Shown piece after piece: positions 19,210 to 29,088 of a stretch of 64,000 nucleotides of DNA (position 1 is its first letter; every line of letters begins with the position of its first letter). The stretch comes from CAZLMW01 sp964560875. Its GTDB lineage: Bacteria > Myxococcota_A > UBA9042. The translations under genes were made by a program, and so were the position numbers. The notes under the pieces are model-generated. The model did no database searches, was not told where the DNA came from, and was given only the letters and a program-made list of their open reading frames with translations. The stretch covers positions 1 through 64,000 of the forward strand of contig CAZLMW010000019.1 of the NCBI GenBank assembly GCA_964560875.1, written 5' to 3'.

Positions 19210-20985
19210 CTACTTGCCGCACATCGCGGCTTCGAGCTCGGCCTTCGGGGCGCCGGACACCACGCGACCCGTGGGGTCGAGGGCCGCTTGTCCCTTCGAC
19301 GCCGCGTCAAACACCTTCGCCTGTCCGCCCGCAAGCAGCACGCCGCTTGGCAGATTCGCCGCGCTGATGCCCGCGCGCGGACCACCGAGTTGCAAGATCT
19401 TGGCCGTCGTCTTGACCGTGTCGCCCGACAAGGAGGCCGGTGGTGAGATAAGCCACGCTTTGTCCAGCAGGCACTCCGAGTCACCCGTGCACGGCGCCGT
19501 TTTCTGCAGCGCGATGATGCCGCCAGCGAACAGAGCTTCCCCCGTCGTCAGCTGCAGCGCGGTCGCCCCAAACCCGGCGAAGAGCGCGTTCTTGCCCAGA
19601 TCCAGCGTCTTGATCGCCGCTTTGCCGTCGCTGCCAACCTCGACGATGTAGCTCGACGTCCCAGCGCCGAAGGTGGGTGTCTTGGCCGGCATCCCGCCCG
19701 ACACGATGAACGACAGCTTGCCGCCCGATTCGCCGATGGGAGCCGCCGCGGGGCCGAACGTCGCGAGCTTGTCGCTCTCGAGGATCTCCTTGGGACCGGA
19801 CACGACGATGGCCGTGGTGTCCTTGGCCCCCTGCGCGATGGTTTCGCCGATGCTCTTGGCCGCGTCGACGTCCTTGCCGATGCCGCCCCAGACGACGATC
19901 GTGCCATCGCCGAACGCCACCAGGGCCGGCTTGTAGCGCTTCTGTTTGAGCGCAATGGCGGTCGTCGTCCCCGCGCTGCCGGCCGCGATGTCTGCGAGTC
20001 CGCCGATGCGCGTCGCTTGGTCGAGCGCGCTGCCACCATCGGCCATACCGCCGACGAAGGTGATCGTATCTCCGGTTGCAATGGAGCTGCTCAAGAACGT
20101 CTTGCCAACGCCGATGTCGACCTTGCCGGCCACGCTCGCGGGGTATTTGCCTCCGGCACCGCGGCGCAAGTCGAGGATCTCCGCCGCGATGTCCGGGCGG
20201 TCGGCGGTTGCCGACGTGGGCGCCATGAGCTTGGGGACGAGGGCGCTGGACTGACCGACGATCTTGCCGACGCCGCCCGCGATGAGCACGTGGTGGTCCG
20301 TGAGGCGATGTGCGTGGAGCCAGACGCGCCGCTTGAGCAACGTCGGGCCTTTCCGGAAGTGCCCGGCCTCGTGGTCGTAGACATCGGTGTCGAGGCTCGC
20401 CAATCCGGTCAATGACTCGCCGTTCCAGTCGCCCACCCCGCCGGCCACGACAACGTCCCCGTTGGCGACAGAAGCGGCGGCGCTGAAGGATCGCGGCGCG
20501 CTCAGGTGGTGGGATTCATCGGCCCCTGTGTTGACCGCGTTGTTGCCGGTGCATGCGAGCTTGCCGACCGGGATCATGAACATCGAAACCGGCGCGGCGG
20601 CCTGGTCGGGGATCGCGATGCCGTTGCTGCGGCCCTGGTAGACGATCTTGCCGGCCGCGTCGCAGCCGTAGACGTACACGTCCGCGGTTTGATTGGACGG
20701 CAGCGGGCCGATTTCCCACTTGCCGGCGTCGAGCTTGGTCGCGTCGAGCGTCAGGCGCTCGGATGTGGCGGTGCCGATCTTCACCCGCGCTGCGAGCCGC
20801 ACGATCCCGTCGGGGAGCTGCCCAGTGCCGTTGGGATGGGCGTTGCAACCGCCGGCGGACAGCGCCGCGAACTTCAGCGTCAGGCCGCCTTGGGCGGGGG
20901 CGGGGGTGTTGTCGGCGCAGGAACCGAGCGCAAGCACGCTTGCGAGGCTCATCCAGGCTGCGAATCGAGGGGCGCGAGTCTTCAT
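19210..20985 (-). CDS. kelch-like beta-propeller lipoprotein
   Basis: Protein of 591 aa with a lipoprotein signal peptide (LALGSC, Cys23). From about residue 150 it has repeated units with a hydrophobic strand ending in two glycines (VVVAGGV, VLIAGGV, ITFVGGM, IVVWGGI, FIVSGGM, ALFAGGI, VLLAGGQ), seven in total, the pattern of a kelch-type beta-propeller. The region before it (about 25-145) resembles a small beta domain. It probably binds a partner or polysaccharide outside the cytoplasm. It lies only 18 bp downstream of the amidase gene, so the two are probably co-transcribed. Confidence 0.8.
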   Translation of the reverse strand: MKTRAPRFAAWMSLASVLALGSCADNTPAPAQGGLTLKFAALSAGGCNAHPNGTGQLPDGIVRLAARVKIGTATSERLTLDATKLDAGKWEIGPLPSNQTADVYVYGCDAAGKIVYQGRSNGIAIPDQAAAPVSMFMIPVGKLACTGNNAVNTGADESHHLSAPRSFSAAASVANGDVVVAGGVGDWNGESLTGLASLDTDVYDHEAGHFRKGPTLLKRRVWLHAHRLTDHHVLIAGGVGKIVGQSSALVPKLMAPTSATADRPDIAAEILDLRRGAGGKYPASVAGKVDIGVGKTFLSSSIATGDTITFVGGMADGGSALDQATRIGGLADIAAGSAGTTTAIALKQKRYKPALVAFGDGTIVVWGGIGKDVDAAKSIGETIAQGAKDTTAIVVSGPKEILESDKLATFGPAAAPIGESGGKLSFIVSGGMPAKTPTFGAGTSSYIVEVGSDGKAAIKTLDLGKNALFAGFGATALQLTTGEALFAGGIIALQKTAPCTGDSECLLDKAWLISPPASLSGDTVKTTAKILQLGGPRAGISAANLPSGVLLAGGQAKVFDAASKGQAALDPTGRVVSGAPKAELEAAMCGK

Positions 20986-21003
20986 ACCGGCAGCATACGG
21001 TCG

Positions 21004-24000
21004 CTAACGGACCCCCGCAATTCCGCGCGACCTGCGCGCCAGGAGCAGGCCGAGCATAAACAACGCAAAGACCACCGAACCGCCATCCACGTCCCGGTTG
21101 CCGCGCGCATCACAGCCGCACCCGTCGTCATCACCGGGTGGCACCAACGCCGAACCCCCGCCGCTCGTTGCCCCGCCGCTCGCTCCCCCGCCGCTCGCTC
21201 CACTGTCGGCGGCGCGTCCCGTATCCGGCGAAAACCCGTCTGGCGCCGGCACAGAGCCGCCCGAGCTGTCGTTGGAGGCACCCGCGTCCGCGAAGGAACC
21301 CGCATCGACAGGCTTGCCCGCATCGGCCGTCGACCCCGCATCTGTCGGACCGGTCGACCCCGCATCACCGGTGCTCGACCCGGCATCACCGCCACCGCTG
21401 CCGCACACAAACCCCGGCATCGGCATGGCCAGGCGCGTCGCGAGCAGCTTCATCAGCGCCGCTTGCTTGGTTCGCGTCGTCACCGCCTCGAAGGGAAAGC
21501 CGAGCAGCGCCGTGCGCGAGTTGCCGACCGCGTATACGGACGCCGCGACGCCCGTGCCGTTGTCGTAGGCGAGCAAAGCCTTGGCGCCGCTGAGCTTGAG
21601 CACATCGGGAAAGTCGACGTCGTAGTCGGCCCCAGCGCCATCGACGAACGCCGCGGTACCGTTTCCGTCACCGAACGCGCCGGTCCAGCCGTGCTTTTCT
21701 CCGCTCGCCGCGACGACCTTGTACGTGCCCGCGTCATCGCCGCCGTAGCCCGCGCCAAACCAGGTCTTCAGCCAGTCTCCGCCGCCCTTTCCACCCTGCT
21801 TGTCGACGGCCCACGCGATCTCCGATCCAGTCGCCAACAACGCCCGCCCGCCGCCGCCGTCGAGCCACTTGCCAAGGCGTGTGCGGTCATCGGCGCTCCA
21901 CACGACATCGGCCGTGCTCTGCTCCCCCGCCGCCCAATCGATGAGCCGGTAGGTCCCGAGGTCAACCTTGGCGAACGCGTCCCGTTCCGCCCCGTCAGCG
22001 CTGATCCCGGCGGCCGCGAGGGCGGCCAGGTGCCACTTGATGTAGTCGAAGCTGTTCATCTTCCATTGCCGCAACCGCTGGACCTTCTTGAGCGACCACG
22101 CCGAGAGATCGTCGACAGGCAGCTGCTTGGCCGCCATCCGCGTAAACCCCTGCACGACCAACGCCACCGAGTCGTCGCATCCGCGGACAACGCCGACAAC
22201 CGCCGACGGCAGCGAAACCCCGCCCTTGTTGAGCGCGACAACACGAATGAAGAGCGGCTTGCCGACCGCGATGGCGTCGAGCACATGCCCGGTCTTGCCC
22301 ACGGCTTGGCCGACTGAAAAACCAAGGCCGTCATCGGATGTCTGGACGAGGTACGCAGTGGCGGCGTCGCCGTTCACCCCCCCGGTTGCGCCCGGTTGCC
22401 ACGCTACGGAGACCTTGCCAGTCGCGCCATCGACCGTCGCTCGCACGGCCCTCGGTGGCTCGGGGACGACGGCCAGCTTCTTCTTCCATTTCGCCGCGAA
22501 ATAGCCGACCACGCTCTTGTACAGCGCCCGCGCAACCAGGTGTCGCCAGCGAGGTTGGCGCATGAAATCGGCGTCGGCCTTGGTCGAGTGAAACGCGCAT
22601 TCAACCAGCGCGGCCGGCATCTCCGGGTTGTGCTTGGGGTTGACCTCGCCAAACCACGCGGTCTTGACGCCGCGGTCCTTCCATTTCGGGTCGAAAACCG
22701 CCCGGACGTCCTTGACGATGTTGGCCTGGATCAGCTTGGCGAGCTCCATGCTGCCCTTGACGCCGGTGAACGGCGCGTTGCCCCACGGTTTGCCCGGACC
22801 GTAGACATAGGTGGATGTGCCGCGGCCCGGGTCCGGCGCGTTGCTGTGCCACGACAGGTAGATGGCCTCGTCACTGCCCTGGTGATGCCAGGCCGAAAAG
22901 CGCGAGCGGGCGGATACATCGTCGGTGCCATCGGTCCCCGTCGTCGCGCTGTCGTACACCGATTTGGGGGCGCCAGCGTATTGGGTGTGATAGCGCGCGC
23001 AGCTTTCCCAGCGCGGTCGCCCCGTTGTCAGCGCCTTGGCCTTGGACGCGCCCGTGCCCCGCTGGATCAGGCCTTTTCCGCCACCAAAACGCACAACGTC
23101 GGCGATGACGTACTTGCCCGAGGCCGACCCCGTGGTGTCGTTGTGGAGGATCACCGCTGCCTTGCCGCCGTCGGTGCCCTTGCGGAAGTGGAAGTGTCCG
23201 AGCCAATGCCAGGTTTGCCCGTGCTTGCGCTGGTCGATGCGTCGATGCGTCACGCCACCGGCGTGGCGGATCTCGTAGTGCGCGTCGGGCACGCGATTGG
23301 AGCCGGCGGTGTAGCCGACATACACACCGTAGCGCCCGGTCGCTGGGATGTACGGTGTGAACGTCGCGGTCGCCGTCGATTTGCCCGAGCTGCTCGCCAC
23401 CGCCTTGGCCGCTCGATAGCCGCCGAGCGCGAAGGGATTCACGCCGTTTTTGTAGGGCGCCTTGCCGTTGGCAAAACCCTTGTCCGAGCCCTTTTGCCAC
23501 ACGCCCTTCTCGACATAGGTGCTCTTGCCGTCCCCGTTGTCGATGATCGCCACGTTCGCCTGCAGGTCGAGCTCCCGCACGCCGACAACCGTCGCCCCGG
23601 CGTTGTGAAGCAGCGGCACGAGGTAGTGGGTCGCCGCCTCTGCGTTGACGAAGTCCTCGACAATGTCATGGGTGTTGCCGCGCTGGGTCGCCCATCGGCC
23701 CAACGTCTGGGTCCACGTCCAGCCGTGTCCCGGCGACAGGTAGACGGTCACGCCGCTCAACGCCCCGGCGGGTTGCCCCGTGTGCGTCTGGCCGCTCAGC
23801 GAGGTCGACGGTGGCGGTGGTGGAGGCGAACTGCCGCCGTGTGAATTGTATTTGCTGTGTGAATTATATTTACTTTGTGAATTCTGTTTACCATTTCGCT
23901 CGGATTCGCGCATGGGAACCGGCTCGGGTGGCTTGACGAAGCGATTCATCGGTAGCCAATCGCCCGGCTTGTGGCCCTTCTCCCGCAGCCAGGGGAGCGC

Positions 24001-24315
24001 CGGCCAGGCGGGAACCTCCGCCCAAAGCCGCACGCCGACAATGGTGTCGTCGACATCGGCCTGGAAGCCGCGCTGAACGGTCTCGAGCACCGCTTCTTCG
24101 AGCGCGCCCCGCAGCCGTGGCCAGTCGATGGCCACCCGGACGTCGAGCACACCGTATTTATCAGCGTCGGGGGCCCGGTGCGTCTCGATAAACGCATCTG
24201 GAACGGCGTGTGAATGCATTGGCGCGGCGCCGAAGACCTGGGCAAGCGGTGCCACTGCGAGCGCCCCCGCAAGACTGAGGAAGACGCGCGTGGCCGGCGG
24301 GATGTGGCGATTCAT
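21004..24315 (-). CDS. N-acetylmuramoyl-L-alanine amidase with golvesin-like insert and MYXO-CTERM-like tail
   Basis: Secreted protein of 1103 aa from ATG 24315, which gives a clean signal peptide; a GTG at 24342 is possible. After a linker with KYNSHS repeats and a poly-Pro tract comes an Amidase_3-type domain with zinc-ligand candidates in YLSPGHG and SWHSNAPD and a catalytic-type Glu in ALVECAFHS. The domain is split by a roughly 100-residue insert resembling a golvesin C-terminal domain (YGVYVGYTAGSNRVPDA, VIADVVRFGGG). A fibronectin-III-like domain (EPPRAVRATVD) and an unknown C-terminal region follow. The end is an Asp/Ala/Gly/Ser linker, then GCGCDARG, a hydrophobic segment and LLARRSRG, matching the MYXO-CTERM sorting pattern. 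Probably remodels peptidoglycan at the cell surface. Confidence 0.87.
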   Translation of the reverse strand: MNRHIPPATRVFLSLAGALAVAPLAQVFGAAPMHSHAVPDAFIETHRAPDADKYGVLDVRVAIDWPRLRGALEEAVLETVQRGFQADVDDTIVGVRLWAEVPAWPALPWLREKGHKPGDWLPMNRFVKPPEPVPMRESERNGKQNSQSKYNSHSKYNSHGGSSPPPPPPSTSLSGQTHTGQPAGALSGVTVYLSPGHGWTWTQTLGRWATQRGNTHDIVEDFVNAEAATHYLVPLLHNAGATVVGVRELDLQANVAIIDNGDGKSTYVEKGVWQKGSDKGFANGKAPYKNGVNPFALGGYRAAKAVASSSGKSTATATFTPYIPATGRYGVYVGYTAGSNRVPDAHYEIRHAGGVTHRRIDQRKHGQTWHWLGHFHFRKGTDGGKAAVILHNDTTGSASGKYVIADVVRFGGGKGLIQRGTGASKAKALTTGRPRWESCARYHTQYAGAPKSVYDSATTGTDGTDDVSARSRFSAWHHQGSDEAIYLSWHSNAPDPGRGTSTYVYGPGKPWGNAPFTGVKGSMELAKLIQANIVKDVRAVFDPKWKDRGVKTAWFGEVNPKHNPEMPAALVECAFHSTKADADFMRQPRWRHLVARALYKSVVGYFAAKWKKKLAVVPEPPRAVRATVDGATGKVSVAWQPGATGGVNGDAATAYLVQTSDDGLGFSVGQAVGKTGHVLDAIAVGKPLFIRVVALNKGGVSLPSAVVGVVRGCDDSVALVVQGFTRMAAKQLPVDDLSAWSLKKVQRLRQWKMNSFDYIKWHLAALAAAGISADGAERDAFAKVDLGTYRLIDWAAGEQSTADVVWSADDRTRLGKWLDGGGGRALLATGSEIAWAVDKQGGKGGGDWLKTWFGAGYGGDDAGTYKVVAASGEKHGWTGAFGDGNGTAAFVDGAGADYDVDFPDVLKLSGAKALLAYDNGTGVAASVYAVGNSRTALLGFPFEAVTTRTKQAALMKLLATRLAMPMPGFVCGSGGGDAGSSTGDAGSTGPTDAGSTADAGKPVDAGSFADAGASNDSSGGSVPAPDGFSPDTGRAADSGASGGGASGGATSGGGSALVPPGDDDGCGCDARGNRDVDGGSVVFALFMLGLLLARRSRGIAGVR
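23838..23891 (-). repeat. three AT-rich 18-bp tandem repeats in the amidase linker
   Basis: Three imperfect 18-bp units of the plus-strand form CYKTGTGAATTNTRTTTR, encoding SKYNSH-type residues in the linker before the amidase domain. The stretch is strikingly AT-rich within GC-rich DNA. Confidence 0.8.
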
Positions 24316-24512
24316 GGGCCGGGTTGTAGCGGCTGCTGACACCGGTCACAAGCGCCCCGCGACGCGGCCCCAAGGGACGAATCCATCCCCACCGTCCGCG
24401 CGACCGTGGGAATGCGTGCGCGCGCGGAGCGTTAACTTATACTGTGCACCCGCGCTTGGTTCGCCGCGCGGGCGCCGGCCATCCAGCCGCCTCCAACGAG
24501 CCGCAATTACGC

Positions 24513-26318
24513 ATGTTCATCCTCTACTTCCTGCTGCTGCTCGGCCCGCTCGTGTTCTTCCACGAGCTTGGTCACTACCTCGTCGCGCGATGGATGGGCG
24601 TGCGGGTGCTGTCGTTTTCGATCGGTTTCGGTCCGGTGGTGGCGTCGTGGCATCGCAACGGCACGGAATACGCGGTGCGCGCGTTTCCCCTTGGCGGCTT
24701 CGTCAAGATGCTCGGCGACGACCCAACCGGTTCGGAGGAGATGCTGACCACCGGTCGCAACGAACACCCCGAGATACGGGCGCTCACCGCTGAATTCGAC
24801 AGCCGCATGCCGGCGGACTCGTTTGCGGCCAAGCCCGTCTGGCGTCGCGCGTTCATCGTCGCGGCTGGGCCCATCGCGAACTTCCTGCTGCCCATCGTCA
24901 TCATCTTCGGCGGGTCGATGGCGGTCGACTCGACGGTTGTCAGCGGTCGCATCGGCACTGTCCTGCCGGGCGGTCCAGCAGCCAAGGCGGGTTTGCGCAG
25001 CGGGGATCGCATCGTCGCGGTGGATGGCACCCCGATAGACAGCTTCATGGACCTGCGGCGGGAGATTTCGGCCCGCCCGGGCAAGAAGGCGGTCGTTGCC
25101 TACGAGCGCAACGGCAAGCGCGACACCCTCACGCTCGTTCCGGCCTCAAAACGCGACGTAAGGCTGCCCGAGCTCGGCATCGTCGACACGGTCGGCCGGA
25201 TCCAGGTCTTGCCCGACGGTCAGAGCGCCATCCTCTCGGTGCAGCCGGGTTCATCGGCGTGGAAGGACGGTCTCCGTTCGGGGTTCCGCGTCGTCAAAGT
25301 GGCCGCCACCAAGACACCTCGGTACTACGAGTTCGAGGCCGCCCTCGCCGCCGCCAAAGGCCAAACCGTCACCCTCGAGGTCAAGCAGCTTGTCGCCGGT
25401 GAACCGATGCCGCGCAAAGAGCTGCGCAACGCCCGCAAGGCGCTGTACGGCAAAGAAACGCGCAAGGTGGTGGTGAATCTGCCCGCCGCGCGGGATGCAG
25501 GCTCGATCACAACCCAGCTCGGCATCGGTCCCGCTCAGGCTGTCGTCGGCGTGGTCGAGAAGGACTCCCCGGCCGACAAACAAGCCAACTTGCGCTCCGG
25601 CGACGAGATCCTCGCGGTCGACGGCAAGGACGTGGGCAGCTTCTTCGTTCTGCTCGACCGGCTGACCAAGCCCTACGACGACGTGCGCGCCGATCCGGCC
25701 AACCGCGGACTTGAGCCTGAAGTGCTGCTCACGGTGCTGAAAAAGGCGCTCGCCAAGCCGCGAAAAGTGCAGATTCGGCGCGGCGACAAGGTCCGCACCG
25801 TCGATTTCCAGCTCGGCGTCAAGCTCGACAAGAACGAACGGCCACAGCTCACATTCGGCGCGTCCCAGCTGCAGCGCTACGAAGCCCCCGAGAAGGTCCC
25901 CAATAACCACCGGCTGGCTTACGCCGCCGAGCGCACCGTCAGCGAGATGGGCGAAGCGATGAAGGTGACTTTGCTCACCGTCGCCGGGCTGTTCCGCGGT
26001 CACGTGCCGATGAAAGAGGTGGGCGGGCCGATCTTCATGGCGCAGCTCGCCGCCCGTACAGCCGACCTGGGATGGAGCTACTTCCTCAAGCTGATGGTCT
26101 GGATCTCGATCAACCTCGCGATCCTCAACCTGCTGCCGATCCCCCTCGTCGACGGCGGCCACCTGCTGTTCCTCGCGGTCGAAGCCATCAAGCGCAAACC
26201 CGTAAGCCTGCGCACCCGTATGATCGCCAGCTACATCGGCATGAGCTTCATCGGCCTGCTCTTTGTCGTCGTGATGAAAAACGACGTCGAGCGCCTCATC
26301 ACCGCCCTCGTCAACTGA
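24513..26318 (+). CDS. rseP: RseP-like site-2 membrane metalloprotease
   Basis: Inner-membrane zinc protease of 601 aa. The first transmembrane segment contains HELGH (residues 17-21), and the distal site appears as NLLPIPLVDGG before the last transmembrane segments. Between them are two PDZ-like domains, the first around VLPGGPAAKAGLRSGDRI and another around KDSPADKQANLRSGDEI. The protein is longer than typical RseP (about 450 aa) because the PDZ region is expanded. Site-2 proteases cleave transmembrane segments of anti-sigma factors or signal-peptide remnants. The start at 24513 places HELGH in the first membrane helix as usual; a GTG upstream at 24444 would add an unlikely 23-residue extension. 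It is followed after 16 bp by tsaB. Confidence 0.92.
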   Translation: MFILYFLLLLGPLVFFHELGHYLVARWMGVRVLSFSIGFGPVVASWHRNGTEYAVRAFPLGGFVKMLGDDPTGSEEMLTTGRNEHPEIRALTAEFDSRMPADSFAAKPVWRRAFIVAAGPIANFLLPIVIIFGGSMAVDSTVVSGRIGTVLPGGPAAKAGLRSGDRIVAVDGTPIDSFMDLRREISARPGKKAVVAYERNGKRDTLTLVPASKRDVRLPELGIVDTVGRIQVLPDGQSAILSVQPGSSAWKDGLRSGFRVVKVAATKTPRYYEFEAALAAAKGQTVTLEVKQLVAGEPMPRKELRNARKALYGKETRKVVVNLPAARDAGSITTQLGIGPAQAVVGVVEKDSPADKQANLRSGDEILAVDGKDVGSFFVLLDRLTKPYDDVRADPANRGLEPEVLLTVLKKALAKPRKVQIRRGDKVRTVDFQLGVKLDKNERPQLTFGASQLQRYEAPEKVPNNHRLAYAAERTVSEMGEAMKVTLLTVAGLFRGHVPMKEVGGPIFMAQLAARTADLGWSYFLKLMVWISINLAILNLLPIPLVDGGHLLFLAVEAIKRKPVSLRTRMIASYIGMSFIGLLFVVVMKNDVERLITALVN

Positions 26319-26334
26319 ACCCGCGGCAATCCCA

Positions 26335-26994
26335 GTGGCCTCGATCGCGCTCGCCATCACGACATCGACCGCGACCCAAAGCGTCGGGCTGGCGGTGGAC
26401 GATCGACCGCTCGCCGTCCGCACCATGACGTGGCGGCGCGGCCAACCCCGAACGTTGCTCCGCGACATCACCGAGCTGCTCAACGAGGCGGGCAAGGTGC
26501 TGCACGACGTCGACCGAATCGTCTGCGACGTCGGCCCCGGATCGTTTACAGGTCTGCGTTTTTCGATGGCGACAGCGCGGGCGCTCGCGTGGTCGCTCGG
26601 CATCCCCTGTCACGGCGTCGGTTCGCTGCAAACCATCGCGTTCATGGCGACTCAACAAGGCGCACAAGGCCCCGTCCTTGCGGTGCTGCCGGCTCGTCGG
26701 CGTGTCGTCTACGCCCGGGTCGGAGACGTCGAAGCCGAGGTCCCCCACGCCGAGCTGCCGGAATTCGTCGACGCGGCGCCGGATAAACCCCAAGCGATCG
26801 CCGGACCGAGCGCCTGTTTGGAGGAGCTGGCGTCGCTCGACCTCCCGCAGCGCCCTGTCCCAGCCCCGGATATCGCGGCCATGCTCGGGCTTGCAGAGAC
26901 CACCAAGCCCGTCGATTGGGCCGCATTGACGCCGAGCTACGTCGCGCTGAGTCAGCCGGAACGAATCGCCAACGCGGCGCAGTCGTCCCGATGA
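26335..26994 (+). CDS. tsaB: TsaB, tRNA threonylcarbamoyladenosine biosynthesis subunit
   Basis: Protein of 219 aa in the ASKHA-fold family. TsaB pairs with TsaD and TsaE to attach threonylcarbamoyl to A37 of tRNAs decoding ANN codons. The family signature CDVGPGSFTGLRFSMATARALAW lies at about 64-86, and the N-terminal strand IALAITTSTATQSVGLA matches. It starts with GTG 16 bp after the rseP stop. Convergent with the amidohydrolase gene, leaving a 33-bp gap. Confidence 0.93.
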   Translation: MASIALAITTSTATQSVGLAVDDRPLAVRTMTWRRGQPRTLLRDITELLNEAGKVLHDVDRIVCDVGPGSFTGLRFSMATARALAWSLGIPCHGVGSLQTIAFMATQQGAQGPVLAVLPARRRVVYARVGDVEAEVPHAELPEFVDAAPDKPQAIAGPSACLEELASLDLPQRPVPAPDIAAMLGLAETTKPVDWAALTPSYVALSQPERIANAAQSSR

Positions 26995-27027
26995 GTGGCG
27001 CTCGCCGTGCCGCGCTGATCGACACCG

Positions 27028-28776
27028 TCAACGCGATCGAACAAGGCGCCCCGGGCGCGCGCCGGTCAACTCACCGTTTCGCGCGATCACGACGCCGCTG
27101 ACGATGGTCGCGATGTAGCCCTCTGCCCGCTGCAACAGGCGCTTTCCGCCGGCCGGTAGATCCGCGACGAGCTCGGGTGGCCGCAGCTTCAACCCGTCGA
27201 AATCGATGATATTGAGGTCCGCTTTCTGTCCGACCGCGATCGTGCCGCGATCGTTGAATCCGACAAACCGCGCTGTGTCGTGCGCCTGCATCTTGACGAT
27301 CTTCTCGAGCGGGTAGCCGTCCTCGCGATCGCGCGCCCAATGGCTCATCAGGAAGGTCGGGAAGCTCGCGTCGCAGACCGTCCCCACGTGCGCGCCGCCG
27401 TCGCTCAACCCGGGCAGGGCGAGCGGGTGACTCAGCATCATGTGCACGTTGTCGAGGCTGCCTTCGGTGTAGTTGTAGATCGGAAAATAGATGAGCGCGT
27501 TGCCATCGTCCTGCAGCAGCGCGTCGTACAGGCCGCTGAGCACCGACTCCCCGCGCATCTTCGCCCGCGCGCCGATGCTTTCGGCCAGGCTGGGCTCGTA
27601 GTCGGGGTCTTCGCCGAGCGTGAACATGCGCATCCCGATCATCTCGATCTGCGCCAACAACAAGTCGGCGAGCGGCGGGATGGGGCTGCCATCACCGGCG
27701 ACCGGCTCGCTCTTCTCGGTGAGCATCTGCGCCTTCAACTCCGGGTCGCGCATCCGGGCGACGCGTTCGGCGTGCGGCAGGTGGCTGATGGCCTTGTAGG
27801 AGGGAAAGCCCATGAACGGCTGAAACGTCGTGTTGAGGCCGAGCAGGACACCGATCGCTCGCGCGCCGACCTGCAGCCGAATGGGGATCCCGGCGGCGTC
27901 GGCTTGTTCGGCGCGGCGCATGATCCAGCGCCATTGTTGCGGCGATTGATCGCGCTGCATGAGCGAAATGGACATCGGTCGTCCGGCGCGCTTGGCCATC
28001 TGCTCGATGACGTCGAACTCGCGGTCGAAATGCTCGTCGCCGGTCGTCATGTCAAAGTCGCTCACGGCCTGTATGACGCCGCGGTCAAGCCCGTCGAACG
28101 CCGCAACGATGCCCTCCAGCTCCCGCGCATTGGCCTCCGCCGCGGGCGTGTGGGCGCCGGTCGCGGACCGGTGGTTGTCGGTTCGTCCCGTCGAAAAGCC
28201 CACGGCGCCCGCTTCGAGGGCCTCGCGAAGGAGCGCGCGCATCTGGCCGATGTCGTCGTCGGTGGGCAGCTCGTTGTGCACCGCGCGATCGCGCATCACG
28301 TAGACGCGCAGCGGGTCGTGGGTCACCTGCAGGGCGAAGTCGATGCTGTGCGGCATGGCGTCGAGTGCGTCCATGTACTCGGGAAAGCTCTCCCACTCCC
28401 AGGTCAGGCCCTCCGCGAGGGCGGTGCCGGGGATATCTTCGACGCCTTCCATCAGCGCGATGAGCTTGTCGCGGTCGGCGGCGTGGCACGGGGCGAAGCC
28501 GACGCCGCAGGAGCCGAGCACCGCGGTCGTGACCCCGTGGACCGAGCTGGGCATGAGATCAGAGTCCCACGAGATCTGCCCGTCGTAGTGCGTGTGCAGG
28601 TCGGTGAACCCCGGCGTGACGATGGCGCCCGCCGCGTCGATCCTCTCCGCGGCGTCATCGGGCGCGTGGCCGACCGCCACGATCTGGCCGTCCTTGATGC
28701 CGATATCTCCGCCGTAGCGCGGCGCACCGGTGCCGTCGACGATGGTGCCGTTGATGATCTTCAGGTCGTAGGTCAT
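27028..28776 (-). CDS. N-acyl-D-amino-acid deacylase / D-aminoacylase family amidohydrolase
   Basis: Amidohydrolase of 582 aa. It opens with MTYDLKIINGTIVDGTGAPR, typical of the family, then the metal-binding GFTDLHTHYDGQ (about 60-71). HSVHGVTTAVLGSCGVG-type residues lie near 85-100, and the distal SDGGAH lies near 475. Length and layout fit the D-aminoacylase / N-acyl-D-glutamate deacylase group of metal-dependent hydrolases, which release D-amino acids from N-acyl derivatives. The ATG at 28774-28776 has a weak GGAA upstream. The precise substrate is not predictable from sequence. Confidence 0.88.
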   Translation of the reverse strand: MTYDLKIINGTIVDGTGAPRYGGDIGIKDGQIVAVGHAPDDAAERIDAAGAIVTPGFTDLHTHYDGQISWDSDLMPSSVHGVTTAVLGSCGVGFAPCHAADRDKLIALMEGVEDIPGTALAEGLTWEWESFPEYMDALDAMPHSIDFALQVTHDPLRVYVMRDRAVHNELPTDDDIGQMRALLREALEAGAVGFSTGRTDNHRSATGAHTPAAEANARELEGIVAAFDGLDRGVIQAVSDFDMTTGDEHFDREFDVIEQMAKRAGRPMSISLMQRDQSPQQWRWIMRRAEQADAAGIPIRLQVGARAIGVLLGLNTTFQPFMGFPSYKAISHLPHAERVARMRDPELKAQMLTEKSEPVAGDGSPIPPLADLLLAQIEMIGMRMFTLGEDPDYEPSLAESIGARAKMRGESVLSGLYDALLQDDGNALIYFPIYNYTEGSLDNVHMMLSHPLALPGLSDGGAHVGTVCDASFPTFLMSHWARDREDGYPLEKIVKMQAHDTARFVGFNDRGTIAVGQKADLNIIDFDGLKLRPPELVADLPAGGKRLLQRAEGYIATIVSGVVIARNGELTGARPGRLVRSR

Positions 28777-29088
28777 GGCGCATTCCGTTGTGGTAACGCG
28801 TTGAGCGTGTGTGGGTAGCGGGCGCGATGGTGGCAATTTCCAGCGCCGCCGTCGATGCCCAGCGGCGGGGTTGGATTCCTTTGTGTCTGTCGGCGCTTAT
28901 GCCGCTTGCCTCGCGGGGCGTCGCGCTGCACCATCCGCGCCGATTTGAACCCGATGACCCGCCATTGCAACCCACAAAATGGGGGCAACCCGGGGAATGG
29001 GGCACCCATCGGATCGGCGGGCAACCGAGGCAATGCCGTGCCCTCCCCGCCCGCGCACGCTGCCAAGATGAGCCCAGGAGCACCCAGC
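28777..29088. other. divergent intergenic region
   Basis: 312 bp between the start codons of the amidohydrolase (minus) and the PqqD-like gene (plus); promoters for both should lie here. I see an imperfect hairpin at 28965-28988 (TTGC..CCC / GGG..GCAA) and the AGGAG of the PqqD gene at 29076-29080, but no convincing -35/-10 pair. Confidence 0.5.
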
